Assembly: GCA_005217565.1 (NCBI GenBank)
Contig: SJCO01000006.1
Location: 106,387 to 170,386 of the forward strand
Length of the DNA stretch: 64,000 nucleotides
Direction: 5' to 3'
From: Puteibacter caeruleilacunae
GTDB lineage: Bacteria > Bacteroidota > Bacteroidia > Bacteroidales > Prolixibacteraceae
How positions within the stretch are numbered: position 1 is the stretch's first letter; each line of letters starts with the position of its first letter. The position numbers and the translations under genes were made by a program. Under the pieces are notes generated by a model, which was not told the origin of the DNA, searched no databases, and saw only the letters and a program-made list of their open reading frames with translations. Shown here piece after piece: positions 43,001-51,688 of the stretch.

Positions 43001-43219
43001 ACGAGTATTACTACAGTACTGGCCTTGATGCCTTTCTTGTTTACTAGTGGTTTGGGGGCCGATTTGCAGAAGCCTCTGGCTTTGGCTGTTATTGGTGGTA
43101 TGACCCTGGGTACAGTGGTGAGTCTTTATTTCGTTCCGCTTTGCTATTATTACCTGGTTAGAGGTAAAGAGCACAGAAGTGCTAAACGGTTAATGGTTGA
43201 GAAAACTGCTAGCGTTTAA
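40052..43219 (+). CDS. RND efflux permease 1 (AcrB/HAE-like)
   Basis: A 1055-residue inner-membrane proton-driven exporter. It shows the RND start FLIKRPIAVTMTFIAILVLG, the pore-domain opening LMPDIDIPEITVQ, the central helix GLVLGIGMMIDNSIIVIDN carrying the Asp used for proton transfer, and the C-terminal half repeat (FIDIFGAFLMLKLFGGGINLMS-like, then INDSILKIDTANQL). About 12 membrane helices and two large periplasmic loops are expected. In permease 1 the second proton-relay loop reads GIIVMSGIIINDSILKID. It is co-transcribed with the adaptor and with permease 2, which overlaps its end or follows within 13 bp. A homologous pair with one adaptor is common in Bacteroidota. Confidence 0.9.
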   Translation: MVDFLIKRPIAVTMTFIAILVLGIVAATRIPVSLMPDIDIPEITVQVSAQNTSARELENTVVRSLRQQLMQVAHMEDINSETHDGSGLIHMKFEYGTDVDFAFVEVNEKIDRAMNYLPRSVERPRVIKASATDIPVFYLNMTLKGAGRAEQSARNKNTGSTENGAGDLFPVSQKFVELSSFAGNVIRKRIEQLPEVALVDISGQVFPELLILPDMQKLDALGLSLGHLEQAIKGANINLGNLLIRDGQYQYNIRFASTLNDLRDLENLYLKVDERLVQLKDIAQVVRHPQKRKGLVTSNGKDALTLAVIKQSDARMKDLKSKLNDLMGHFREDYPHIDFNITRDQTRLLDYSISNLGQTLIYGALLAFMIMFFFLRDFKSPLLIGITIPTSLVISLLFFHLIGISINIISLSGLVLGIGMMIDNSIIVIDNITQHWDRRRGRESDEELLDGSCVSGTNEVFRPMLSSVLTTCAVFIPLIFISGISGALFYDQAMAITIGLLVSLIVSITLLPVYYRLFYKRNEKPRSSKWLQKINSIDYEAAYEKGFRFTMRNQRTMWGVFILMLVAAGVLYQMLDKSRLPAITQDEVLVGIDWNEKIHVDENQKRCGEILGEVNGSLVQSTCMVGEQQFILSHSDEAMASEAYIYLKAKSPAALDSVIQVLDGELKSRYKEANFKFSEAGNIFSLLFSDDEPPLVARLRATDDFGAAYNHHLDKTLKDIRQTLPEYYIQPIKWQENMVLNTNREKLLTYNVSFSEVYRALKSAFNSNEVMLITQNNTFLPVILGNKPLLISEIINELMVHNNKGEEIPLRNLVSETADRDLKSFVAGQEGVYYPVIFQINENQVESLRTKIRSTLGKDRFFEAGFSGSIFSNREMVKELSLIMLISLLLLYFILASQFESLALPVIVLLEVPIDIFGAFLMLKLFGGGINLMSLIGIIVMSGIIINDSILKIDTANQLYRNGNSLLRSLATAGQRRLKPILMTSITTVLALMPFLFTSGLGADLQKPLALAVIGGMTLGTVVSLYFVPLCYYYLVRGKEHRSAKRLMVEKTASV

Positions 43220-43232
43220 GAAAGGGGGAGAT

Positions 43233-46200
43233 ATGGAAAACGGAATACGGAACACGGAACAGGGAAACGGGAAACGGGAAACGGGAACACGGAAAAGGAA
43301 GTTTTCGTCATTTTCAATAATTATATCATTTGTGGCCTTGATGATCATGGGGGTGAGTTTTATTCCTATGCTGAATGTGCAGTTTGAGCCATCGCGTACA
43401 TTGCCTTCGTTATCGGTCAGGTATTCGTGGTATAATGCATCGGCAAGGGTGATTGAACAGGAGGTCACTACTAAACTTGAAGGATTGTTCAGTGTGGTGA
43501 ATGGAGTTCAGGAGGTGAACTCTACATCATCGAAAGGCTCGGGAAGCATTAACATACGTTTTAAGAAGTATGTTAATCTTGATGCGGTACGCTTTGAGAT
43601 TGCGACACTGATTAGACAGGTGTATCCCGATTTGCCTGAACAGGTGAGCTTTCCGTCAATATCAATGAGTACCTCAGGTAGTACAACCCGTCCAGTGTTA
43701 GGGTATACCCTTAATGCTAGTGCGAGTCCGTTTTATATTCAAAAGTTCGCAGAGAATAATATCGCTCCTGCTTTATCGGTGTTAAAAGGGGTGAATGAGG
43801 TGCGTGTTTATGGTTCAACACCATATGAGTGGGAGATTGTGTTTGATGTTGCCACTACACGAAATCTTGGTATTCAGGCGAATGAGATAGCAAACGCCAT
43901 TAATGGTCATTTTAGAAAAGAGATTGTTGGTGCAGGAAATATAAAGTTGGCTGATGGTGAAAACCGTATGATTACTGTTCAGTTGCAGAATGCGGGTGAC
44001 GCGAAATTGGATTGGAGTAAGATTCCGGTAGCTAAAGTGGGCGATCGGATTGTTCCCCTGGAGGATATTGCAAAGGTTCGCTATAAAGAGCAATTACCTC
44101 AATCGTATTACCGGATCAATGGATTAAATACAATTAATATCCAGATAATACCAACAGCCGAGGCCAATAATATTAAGTTGTCGAAGCTTGTGCGCGAGAA
44201 GGTGGCACAGATGCAGGAGGAGTTTCCTCCGGGATATTCCATGATGCTGGCTTTCGATAGTACAGAGTATATTGCTGGTGAACTACAGAAAATAGGATTG
44301 CGTACATTATTCTCAATGTTGATCTTATTGCTTTTTGTATTGGTGATTAGTCGCCAGTGGCGTTACTTGTTATTGATCACTGTGAGTTTATTTGCCAACT
44401 TGATCATCGCTTGTATCTTCTATTATATACTGAAGCTGGAGATTCATCTTTATTCGCTGGCTGGAATTACCATATCGTTTGGTATTATTGTGGATAATAG
44501 TATCGTGATGATTGATCACATGCGACATCAGAAGAATCGTAAAGTGTTTATTGCAATTTTAGCGGCTACACTTACGACGATTGGTTCGCTATGTATTATC
44601 TTCTTCCTGGATGAAAATCAACGGGTGAATCTGGTTGACTTTGCTTGGGTGATTATCGTTAATCTGAGTGTTTCAATGTTGATTGCGTTGTTTTTTATTC
44701 CTGCGTTGATGGAGAAGTTGCCTTTGCGTGAAAGTAGAAACAGGGTATTCTTTCGCCGCAAAAAGCGTGTGGTTCGGATGACTCGTGGATATGTAGCGGT
44801 GTTGCGATTTGGTAAGCGTTTTAGATGGGCATTTATTGTATTGTTTATCCTTGGATTTGGTGTGCCTGTTCATTGGTTGCCTGATAAAGTGGAGAAAAAG
44901 AATTTTCTGGGCGATGCGTATAACAATACCATTGGTAGTAGTTTCTATCAGGAGGATGTGCGTCCATGGGCTGAAAAAATACTGGGTGGTAGTCTGCGTT
45001 TATTCTCGGAGCATGTGTTTGAGAGTTCGTTTTACTCTGATCCACAAAAGACAACATTATATGTGCGATGTGCTATGCCCGAAGGGTGTACGGTGCAGCA
45101 GTTGAATGAGGTGATCATGAAAATGGAAAACTACATCAGTAGGTTTGATGAGGTGGAGTTGTTTCAGACAAGTATCAATGGTTACCGGAATTCTAACATT
45201 ACTATTAACTTTAAAGAAGAGTTTGCAAATGGTGGTTTTCCTTTCTTTTTGAAAGAGGAACTGACTTCAAAGGCGATTAGTCTTGGAGGTACTGATCACT
45301 GGAGTATTTATGGTGTTGGTAAGGGATTTAATAACTCATTGTATAGTGGCTATAAAAATAGTCGTATTATCCTTGAGGGGTATAACTATGAGAAGTTGTA
45401 CCGTTATGCCGAGGATTTGAAAAAGGAGTTGTTGAAGAATGGGCGTATCCAGGAGGTGGATATTGCTGGTAGTGCAGGATGGAATGTAAAAACGTTGTAT
45501 GAGTTCTATCTTGATTTTGATCATGAGCAGTTGGGATTGAATAAGGTTAAGATTAATAATTTTTATAATTTCCTGAAGAATCAATCTTATAAACAGAACT
45601 TAACGCCAGTCTTCTTAGATGGAGAGGCCCAACCAGTGAGTTTGGTGTCGAGTACCTTTGGTGGTTTTAATGTCTGGGAGTTGAAGAATAATCCGGTTGA
45701 GATTGGGGAAATGTCATTTAAACTTGATAATCTGGGGAGTATTGAAAAGATGCGGACAGGTAATGATATTTATAAGTACAACCAGCAATATCAATTGGTG
45801 GTGATGTATGATTTCATTGGTCCTGGTCCTTTGTCGAATATTGTAAGGGAACGCCATATTAAGCGATTGAATTCATTTTTGCCATTGGGTTTTAAAGCCA
45901 AAGAGAGGAAATGGAGCTGGTGGAATAAGAAGGATAAAAAGCAGTATTATTTGTTGCTTCTGATTATTGTGATCATCTATTTTATTTGTAGTATTCTGTT
46001 GGAGTCGCTGTTGCAACCACTGACAATTATTGCGATGATTCCGATGTCGTTTATTGGGGTGTTTCTGACGTTTTACCTGTTCGACTTTAATTTTGATCAG
46101 GGGGGATTTGCATCGTTTATCTTGTTGAGTGGATTGGTTGTAAATGCTGGTCTTTATATCATTAACGATTATAATCAGTTTTGCAGGGTCAGAGGTATTG

Positions 46201-46433
46201 AACGTAGTCTGCCGTTATATATTAAGGCATTTAATCATAAGATTATTCCGATATTTTTGACGATCATCTCTACGATATTAGGTCTTGTGCCATTTGTATG
46301 GAGCGGACAAAAAGAGGTGTTTTGGTTTGCCTTTGCCGCAGGAGCAATGGGAGGATTGTTGTTTTCATTTGTAGCGATTTTGCTGTATTTACCGTTGTTT
46401 TTAAGAACTGGAAAGCACACTTCCGGGGCCTAG
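43233..46433 (+). CDS. RND efflux permease 2, with repeat-derived N terminus
   Basis: From the ATG at 43233, directly after GGGGGAG, the product has 1066 residues; the longer frame from 43197 would overlap permease 1 by 23 bp. It is a second RND permease: GVSFIPMLNVQFEPSRTLPSL pore-domain start, ITISFGIIVDNSIVMIDHM central helix with Asp, and the second-half helices FASFILLSGLVVNAGLYIIND. RND proteins normally open with a short cytoplasmic helix and TM1 at once. Here residues 2-22 (ENGIRNTEQGNGKRETGTRK) are encoded by a purine-rich repeat and come before the TM1. Two permeases with one adaptor may form a heterotrimer. No TolC gene is in this operon. Confidence 0.88.
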   Translation: MENGIRNTEQGNGKRETGTRKRKFSSFSIIISFVALMIMGVSFIPMLNVQFEPSRTLPSLSVRYSWYNASARVIEQEVTTKLEGLFSVVNGVQEVNSTSSKGSGSINIRFKKYVNLDAVRFEIATLIRQVYPDLPEQVSFPSISMSTSGSTTRPVLGYTLNASASPFYIQKFAENNIAPALSVLKGVNEVRVYGSTPYEWEIVFDVATTRNLGIQANEIANAINGHFRKEIVGAGNIKLADGENRMITVQLQNAGDAKLDWSKIPVAKVGDRIVPLEDIAKVRYKEQLPQSYYRINGLNTINIQIIPTAEANNIKLSKLVREKVAQMQEEFPPGYSMMLAFDSTEYIAGELQKIGLRTLFSMLILLLFVLVISRQWRYLLLITVSLFANLIIACIFYYILKLEIHLYSLAGITISFGIIVDNSIVMIDHMRHQKNRKVFIAILAATLTTIGSLCIIFFLDENQRVNLVDFAWVIIVNLSVSMLIALFFIPALMEKLPLRESRNRVFFRRKKRVVRMTRGYVAVLRFGKRFRWAFIVLFILGFGVPVHWLPDKVEKKNFLGDAYNNTIGSSFYQEDVRPWAEKILGGSLRLFSEHVFESSFYSDPQKTTLYVRCAMPEGCTVQQLNEVIMKMENYISRFDEVELFQTSINGYRNSNITINFKEEFANGGFPFFLKEELTSKAISLGGTDHWSIYGVGKGFNNSLYSGYKNSRIILEGYNYEKLYRYAEDLKKELLKNGRIQEVDIAGSAGWNVKTLYEFYLDFDHEQLGLNKVKINNFYNFLKNQSYKQNLTPVFLDGEAQPVSLVSSTFGGFNVWELKNNPVEIGEMSFKLDNLGSIEKMRTGNDIYKYNQQYQLVVMYDFIGPGPLSNIVRERHIKRLNSFLPLGFKAKERKWSWWNKKDKKQYYLLLLIIVIIYFICSILLESLLQPLTIIAMIPMSFIGVFLTFYLFDFNFDQGGFASFILLSGLVVNAGLYIINDYNQFCRVRGIERSLPLYIKAFNHKIIPIFLTIISTILGLVPFVWSGQKEVFWFAFAAGAMGGLLFSFVAILLYLPLFLRTGKHTSGA
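43236..43306 (+). repeat. Purine-rich GGAAACGGGAAACGGGAA-type repeat inside a coding start
   Basis: The bases after the ATG of permease 2 consist of imperfect repeats of GGAAACGGGAAACGGG and CGGAACACGGAAC. Repeats of this look are otherwise intergenic in Bacteroidota; here the frame runs through without a stop. Confidence 0.55.
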
Positions 46434-46501
46434 CGGACACTGGAAGGTGCTGGTGAAGTGTGCAGTTTTACTTTCTGTTAACATAGGGACAAAAAAAGGA
46501 G

Positions 46502-46539
46502 ATTTTGCAAACTCAACATTGCAAAATGTATTACTTTTG
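46502..46539 (+). promoter_or_regulatory. Palindromic operator candidate and -7 element upstream of 46665
   Basis: ATTTTGCAA (46502-46510) and TTGCAAAAT (46519-46527) form a perfect 9-bp inverted repeat with an 8-nt centre. TACTTTTG (46532-46539), matching TAnnTTTG, begins 5 bp later. A regulator bound there would block or position RNA polymerase. A leader of about 120 nt would follow. Confidence 0.5.
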
Positions 46540-46565
46540 CGGCGGTTTTAAAAATAGAGAATAGG

Positions 46566-46646
46566 AAAAAGGGGAAAGGTTCATAAATTGTTTGGTTTAT
46601 ATAGATCAGGAAATAGATATAATTTTTGACTTCCCCTTTTTTTTAC
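46566..46646 (+). terminator. Leader attenuator candidate upstream of the AspT-like transporter
   Basis: AAAAAGGGGAA (46566-46576) pairs perfectly with TTCCCCTTTTT (46631-46641), followed by more T. The 54-nt loop is long, and the structure lies between the predicted promoter and the ATG at 46665, so a controlled terminator (attenuation) is possible. It could also be chance in A/T-rich sequence. Confidence 0.4.
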
Positions 46647-46664
46647 AAAAAAACTCCGCGTTAA

Positions 46665-48329
46665 ATGGAATGGATTATTAAACTTTTCTCACAGCAAGGA
46701 ACTGCCCATTCAGTTCTGTTGCTTTGTCTTGCCGTATTTGCCGGTATTTACATTGGAAAGCCCAAAATTAAAGGTATCAACATCGGAATAGCGGGAGTGC
46801 TGTTTTCGGGATTGGCTATTGGGCATTTTGGAGGTACAATCGATCACAAAGTTATGCACTTTGCAAAGGAATTTGGATTGATCTTATTTGTATTTTCAAT
46901 TGGATTGGAGGTTGGACCTCGATTCTTCTCAACATTTAAACGAGAAGGTGTGGGGATTAACCTATTGGCAGCATCGATTGTCATTAGTGGCGTATTGATT
47001 GCAGCTGCAATTCACTTTTTATTTAATGTGCCGGTTGTTGAAATGGCTGGTGTATTATGTGGTGCTGTTACCAATACCCCTAGTTTGGGTGCTGCTCAGC
47101 AGGTGTTAATGGATCAGGGAGGAGAACTCGCTGCCCAGGTGCCGACTACAGGTATGGGCTATGCAGTGGCTTATCCTTTTGGTATCATGGGTATCATCTT
47201 AACCATGCTATTGGTGCGCATGTTCTTTAAGATTAAAACAGACAAAGAACTGGAAGCTTATGATGCACAGCAGGCTGAATACTCAAGTGCTCCTGAAGCA
47301 TTGAACCTTGAGGTGACAAATCCTAATGTAGAAGGTAAGACTATCGCTCAGTTGAAAGAATTGGTAGTTGGAGAAATGATTGTTTCCCGATTGCTTAGGG
47401 ATAAAGGTGTAATGTTCCCCGGCGAAGATGAGGTTGTTCGTTTAGGTGATATTTTAAGAGTTGTTGTTGATGCTGATGCTGCTGATACGTTACGTTTAAC
47501 TGTTGGTGATGTATCAAAGGTAGATGTTCGTCGTATCGATGGACCTTTGGCGATGAAACAGATGATGGTTACCAATAAGGCTGTTGCTGGTAAAAGTATC
47601 CGTCAGTTGAATGTTTATGGTCGCTATAGTGCTAACATCACTCGTATTTATCGTTCAGGATTGGAATTTGTTCCTGGTAAGGATACAAAATTAGAAATGG
47701 GTGACCGTGTGCGTGTTGTTGGTGAAACTAAGTCGATGACATTGATTGCTGATGAGTTGGGTAACTCTAACGCACAGCTTAATCATCCTAATATTTTCCC
47801 AATTTTTATCGGAGTATTCTTGGGTGTTATTGTGGGTAGTATCCCTATTGCATTCCCTGGATTACCTGCTCCTGTAAAACTTGGATTGGCAGGTGGACCA
47901 CTATTGGTGGCTATTTTAATGGGACACTTTGGACGTATTGGTAAGGTTAACTTTTTTATCCCTACAGCTCCTAACTTGATGTTAAGAGAAACAGGTATTG
48001 CTTTGTTCCTTGCTTGTGTTGGTATCTCATCGGGTGGAAACTTGATTTCATCAATTGTTGAAGGAGATGGATTGTCGTGGATGGGCTACGGTGCTGCAAT
48101 CACGTTTATCCCTATCTTCCTGGTAGCAATGATTGCCCGATTCTTAAATTATAACTACCTAACCATTTGTGGTTTTGTAGCTGGATCGATGACCGATCCC
48201 CCAGCACTTGGTTTTGCAAATACTATTGCTGACTCACAGGCTCAGAATACAGCTTATGCTGCTGTATATCCACTTGTGATGTTCCTAAGGGTATTATCAG
48301 CACAGATATTTGTACTGCTGCTATTGTAA
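46665..48329 (+). CDS. AspT/YidE-type putative transporter with two RCK_C domains
   Basis: A 554-residue membrane protein with the family's plan: a first membrane block (residues about 1-185, with FGLILFVFSIGLEVGPRFF), two cytoplasmic TrkA-C/RCK_C regulatory domains (about 205-290 and 295-370; EVVRLGDILRVVVD and GDRVRVVGE are typical), and a second membrane block (about 380-554, with GNLISSIVEGDG and TDPPALGFANTIA). The family includes the aspartate:alanine antiporter AspT and the YidE/YbjL proteins of unknown substrate, so the substrate here is open. It stands alone with its own promoter, leader and downstream hairpin. Confidence 0.88.
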   Translation: MEWIIKLFSQQGTAHSVLLLCLAVFAGIYIGKPKIKGINIGIAGVLFSGLAIGHFGGTIDHKVMHFAKEFGLILFVFSIGLEVGPRFFSTFKREGVGINLLAASIVISGVLIAAAIHFLFNVPVVEMAGVLCGAVTNTPSLGAAQQVLMDQGGELAAQVPTTGMGYAVAYPFGIMGIILTMLLVRMFFKIKTDKELEAYDAQQAEYSSAPEALNLEVTNPNVEGKTIAQLKELVVGEMIVSRLLRDKGVMFPGEDEVVRLGDILRVVVDADAADTLRLTVGDVSKVDVRRIDGPLAMKQMMVTNKAVAGKSIRQLNVYGRYSANITRIYRSGLEFVPGKDTKLEMGDRVRVVGETKSMTLIADELGNSNAQLNHPNIFPIFIGVFLGVIVGSIPIAFPGLPAPVKLGLAGGPLLVAILMGHFGRIGKVNFFIPTAPNLMLRETGIALFLACVGISSGGNLISSIVEGDGLSWMGYGAAITFIPIFLVAMIARFLNYNYLTICGFVAGSMTDPPALGFANTIADSQAQNTAYAAVYPLVMFLRVLSAQIFVLLLL

Positions 48330-48355
48330 ATTGAAAATTACTTCTGCTATAATGA

Positions 48356-48400
48356 AATCCCGTAAATTATCAGTGGCGACTACTGACGGTTTACGGGATT
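48356..48400 (+). terminator. Strong hairpin after the AspT-like transporter gene
   Basis: AATCCCGTAAA (48356-48366) pairs perfectly with TTTACGGGATT (48390-48400); inside, TCAGT and ACTGA form a second stem. GCTGTTTTGT follows. It is a good rho-independent terminator, 26 bp after the stop codon. Confidence 0.75.
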
Positions 48401-48566
48401 GCTGTTTTGTATAACATCAGATTTATTTGTTGTTATGGATTCATCACTTAATTAATGGTTTGTGGCGATTAGTAAAAAGAATGTTTTATCTTCGCAAGGA
48501 ATCATTTAAAATGGAATAAATGGTTCTATATTTTGTTGTTTAGACCAAAAAACGAGTTGAAAATTG

Positions 48567-48581
48567 TCGGTAAATTACCGA
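48567..48581. promoter_or_regulatory. Short palindrome upstream of the GT117 gene
   Basis: TCGGTAAATTACCGA is a perfect palindrome around one central base, 22 bp ahead of the ATG at 48604. It could be an operator half-site pair. No matching partner site was seen. Confidence 0.3.
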
Positions 48582-48603
48582 GTGAACAAAAAGCGAACTT
48601 CAC

Positions 48604-51600
48604 ATGAAGAACTTTAAATTTTTGAACAACCTATTTGGATGGCTGTCATTTGCCATCGCAGCTGTTGTTTACCTTTTGACTATCGAACCTACTGTTAGCT
48701 TTTGGGATTGTGGTGAGTTTATAACTACTGCGTATAAATTGGAAGTTGGTCACCCTCCAGGTGCTCCATTCTTCATGATTTTAGGGCGTTTCTTTACGCT
48801 GTTTGCGGGTAGTGAGACAGCTGTTGCTGCTATGATTAATACCATGTCGGCTTTAGCGAGTGCCTTTACAATCTTATTCTTGTTCTGGACTATTAGTCAC
48901 CTTGCCAAACGTTTGGTGATATCGAGAGACAAGGAGCCTGACTTAGGTCAAACTATTGCAATTTTAGGTGCTGCATTGGTTGGTTCTTTGGCTTATACTT
49001 TCTCTGATACTTTCTGGTTTTCAGCTGTGGAGGGAGAGGTTTATGCAACGTCATCATTGATCACTGCCTTGGTTTTCTGGGCAATATTGAAGTGGGAGGA
49101 TGTAGCTGATGAGCCTTTTGCCAATCGTTGGTTGGTGTTAATCGCCTATATCGTTGGATTGTCGATTGGTGTTCACTTGTTGAACTTACTGGCAATTCCT
49201 GCAATTGTGTTTGTATATTATTTCCGTAAATATGAGGTTACCCGTAAGGGAATCATCTATTCTATATTGATTTCATTGGTGCTTTTAGGCGTGGTGATGT
49301 ACGGTGTTATCCCTGGGGTAGTAACTATCGCTTCATGGTTTGAACTATTGTTTGTTAATAGCTTCGGATTGCCTTTTAACACAGGAGTAATGATTTACGG
49401 GGTATTGATGATTGCTGCGATTGTATTGGGGATCCGTTATACCATCAGAAAAAAAATGGTGTTGTGGAATACTGTACTGCTAGGACTTACAGTAATCTTG
49501 ATTGGTTACTCGTCGTTTGCAATGATTGTAATTCGATCAAGTTCTAACTTGCCAATGGATCAGAATAATCCTGATGATGTTTTCTCGTTGCTTTATTACT
49601 TGAACCGTGAACAGTATGGTGATCGTCCTTTGTTTATGGGACAGAATTACAATACACCTCAGGATGCTGAGAATCCTTACACAAAAGGGAAGAAAGCATA
49701 TATCCAGAAGGATGGGAAATATGTTGTTGCAGAGGTAAGACAACACCCTAATTATGATTCGAACTTTACTTCGGTATTGCCTCGTATGTGGAGTAGTGAT
49801 CCGAAACATGTGAAGGAATATAAGAAGTGGGCAAATATAAAAGGTCGAAAGATTAAATATACCAATGCCAACGGAGAGGTGGAGATGATTGAACAACCTT
49901 CTCTGGGCGATAACTTGAAGTTCCTGTTCCGATATCAGATAGGCCATATGTATGTTCGCTATTTTATGTGGAACTTTGTTGGTCGACAGAATGATATACA
50001 GGGGAATGGTGGTATCTTGAAAGGAAACTGGATAAGTGGTATCGACTTTATTGATTCTGCCCGGTTGGGATCACAGGTTGATCTGCCACAGAAATTTGCC
50101 GATAATCCGGGACGAAATAAGTATTACTTCTTGCCGTTCCTGTTGGGACTTTTAGGTATTTTCTATCAGTATAATAAAGGAAAACAAGGGAAGAAGGATT
50201 TATGGGTGGTTACGCTGTTGTTCTTTATGACAGGATTGGCTATTGTGTTCTATCTGAATCAATATCCATTACAACCTCGTGAAAGGGATTATGCTTTTGC
50301 CGGTTCGTTCTATGCGTTTGCGATATGGATTGGATTGGGTGTGTTGGCGATTAATGATTTGTTGAAGAAATATACATCGGCTACCGTTGGTGCGGGAGTG
50401 GCTACAGTGTTGTCCTTGGTATTGGTACCTGGATTGATGGCTGCTGAAAACTGGGATGATCATGATCGTTCTGGTAGATATGTGGCTCGTGATTTCGGTC
50501 GTAACTACCTTGAGAGCTGTGAACCTAATGCTATCATCTTTACCAATGGTGATAACGATACCTTCCCATTGTGGTATGCACAGGAGGTTGAAGGTGTTAG
50601 AACTGATGTGAGGGTATGTAACCTTAGTTATTTGCAAACCGACTGGTATATTGAGCAAATGATGCGTAAAGCATACGATTCAGAGCCTATGCCACTATCG
50701 TTGGAACTTGAGCAGGTTGAACAGGGTAAACGTAATGTGATATATCTTTTTGGTGATGCTCGTGTGAAGCGTAATGTTGGTGTTAAGGAGGCTGTTGATT
50801 TTGTGATCAGTGATAGTCCTGCTACTAAATTACGTCAATATGACAATGCGGCTTACTTGCCAACTAAAAAGTTTGAGTTGCCTATCAATAAGGAAACAAT
50901 CTTTAAGAATAATGTTGTTCCTGAAAAGGATAGTGCGCAGATTGTTGATAAGATGGTGATCGACTTAAGTCGTCGTCCATATATGACCAAGGATGAATTA
51001 GTAGTATTTGACTTGTTAACAACAAACGACTGGAAGCGTCCGATTTATTATGCAATTACTGTAGGACGTGATAAGTACTTGAGTCTTGAGAATTACTTCC
51101 AGGTTGAAGGTCTTGCTTATCGTTTGGTGCCTGTGAAGACTGAAAATGAAGGTCCACTATTGGGTAGAATGAATACCGATAAGGTGTATTATAACCTGAT
51201 GGAGAAATTTAAGTGGGGTAACATGTCTGATCCTGATGTTTATCTTGATGAGAATCACCGTCGCATGGCTTTGAATGTTAGAAATAACTTTAGTCGTCTG
51301 GCTGCAGCATTAGTTGAGGAAGGAAAGAAAGATTCGGTACTTAATGTGTTGAAAAAATGTCAGGAGGTTGTGCCTTTGGATAAAGTACCTTACGACTACT
51401 ATGGCGTGTTGATGGCTAAGAGCTATATTCAGGTTGGGGCCGTAGATAAAGCAATGGAGATTTTTGAGGCAATGAAGAAGGATCTAACTACAGAGTTGGA
51501 TTACTATTTGTCGCTTGAGCCTCGATTTGTTCGTGCTATTGATAACGATATGCAGTTTGCATTGTACTTGTTGAGAGAGATTGCTCTTGTGGCAACAGAG

Positions 51601-51681
51601 GAAGGACAGAAAGAGTATGGTCAGGAGGCGATGGCAACATTTGCAACCTATTATAAAGCCATGGGAGGCTCATTGAATTAA
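48604..51681 (+). CDS. DUF2723 / GT117-type membrane glycosyltransferase-like protein
   Basis: A 1025-residue protein with a protein-O-mannosyltransferase-like membrane half: the first periplasmic loop EPTVSFWDCGEFITTAYKLEVGH carries the acidic Asp35/Glu38 expected in GT-C enzymes, followed by His50-Pro-Pro. About 10-12 membrane segments run to residue ~600 (including RDYAFAGSFYAFAIW), then a soluble periplasmic part with NGDNDTFPLWYAQEVEGVRTD and TPR-like helices near the C terminus (SVLNVLKKCQEVVPLDK). The family is widespread in Bacteroidota and assigned to protein O-glycosylation or lipid-linked sugar transfer by homology; the acceptor is not established. It is 7 bp from the deacetylase gene. 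Confidence 0.85.
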   Translation: MKNFKFLNNLFGWLSFAIAAVVYLLTIEPTVSFWDCGEFITTAYKLEVGHPPGAPFFMILGRFFTLFAGSETAVAAMINTMSALASAFTILFLFWTISHLAKRLVISRDKEPDLGQTIAILGAALVGSLAYTFSDTFWFSAVEGEVYATSSLITALVFWAILKWEDVADEPFANRWLVLIAYIVGLSIGVHLLNLLAIPAIVFVYYFRKYEVTRKGIIYSILISLVLLGVVMYGVIPGVVTIASWFELLFVNSFGLPFNTGVMIYGVLMIAAIVLGIRYTIRKKMVLWNTVLLGLTVILIGYSSFAMIVIRSSSNLPMDQNNPDDVFSLLYYLNREQYGDRPLFMGQNYNTPQDAENPYTKGKKAYIQKDGKYVVAEVRQHPNYDSNFTSVLPRMWSSDPKHVKEYKKWANIKGRKIKYTNANGEVEMIEQPSLGDNLKFLFRYQIGHMYVRYFMWNFVGRQNDIQGNGGILKGNWISGIDFIDSARLGSQVDLPQKFADNPGRNKYYFLPFLLGLLGIFYQYNKGKQGKKDLWVVTLLFFMTGLAIVFYLNQYPLQPRERDYAFAGSFYAFAIWIGLGVLAINDLLKKYTSATVGAGVATVLSLVLVPGLMAAENWDDHDRSGRYVARDFGRNYLESCEPNAIIFTNGDNDTFPLWYAQEVEGVRTDVRVCNLSYLQTDWYIEQMMRKAYDSEPMPLSLELEQVEQGKRNVIYLFGDARVKRNVGVKEAVDFVISDSPATKLRQYDNAAYLPTKKFELPINKETIFKNNVVPEKDSAQIVDKMVIDLSRRPYMTKDELVVFDLLTTNDWKRPIYYAITVGRDKYLSLENYFQVEGLAYRLVPVKTENEGPLLGRMNTDKVYYNLMEKFKWGNMSDPDVYLDENHRRMALNVRNNFSRLAAALVEEGKKDSVLNVLKKCQEVVPLDKVPYDYYGVLMAKSYIQVGAVDKAMEIFEAMKKDLTTELDYYLSLEPRFVRAIDNDMQFALYLLREIALVATEEGQKEYGQEAMATFATYYKAMGGSLN

Positions 51682-51688
51682 TTGAGTG

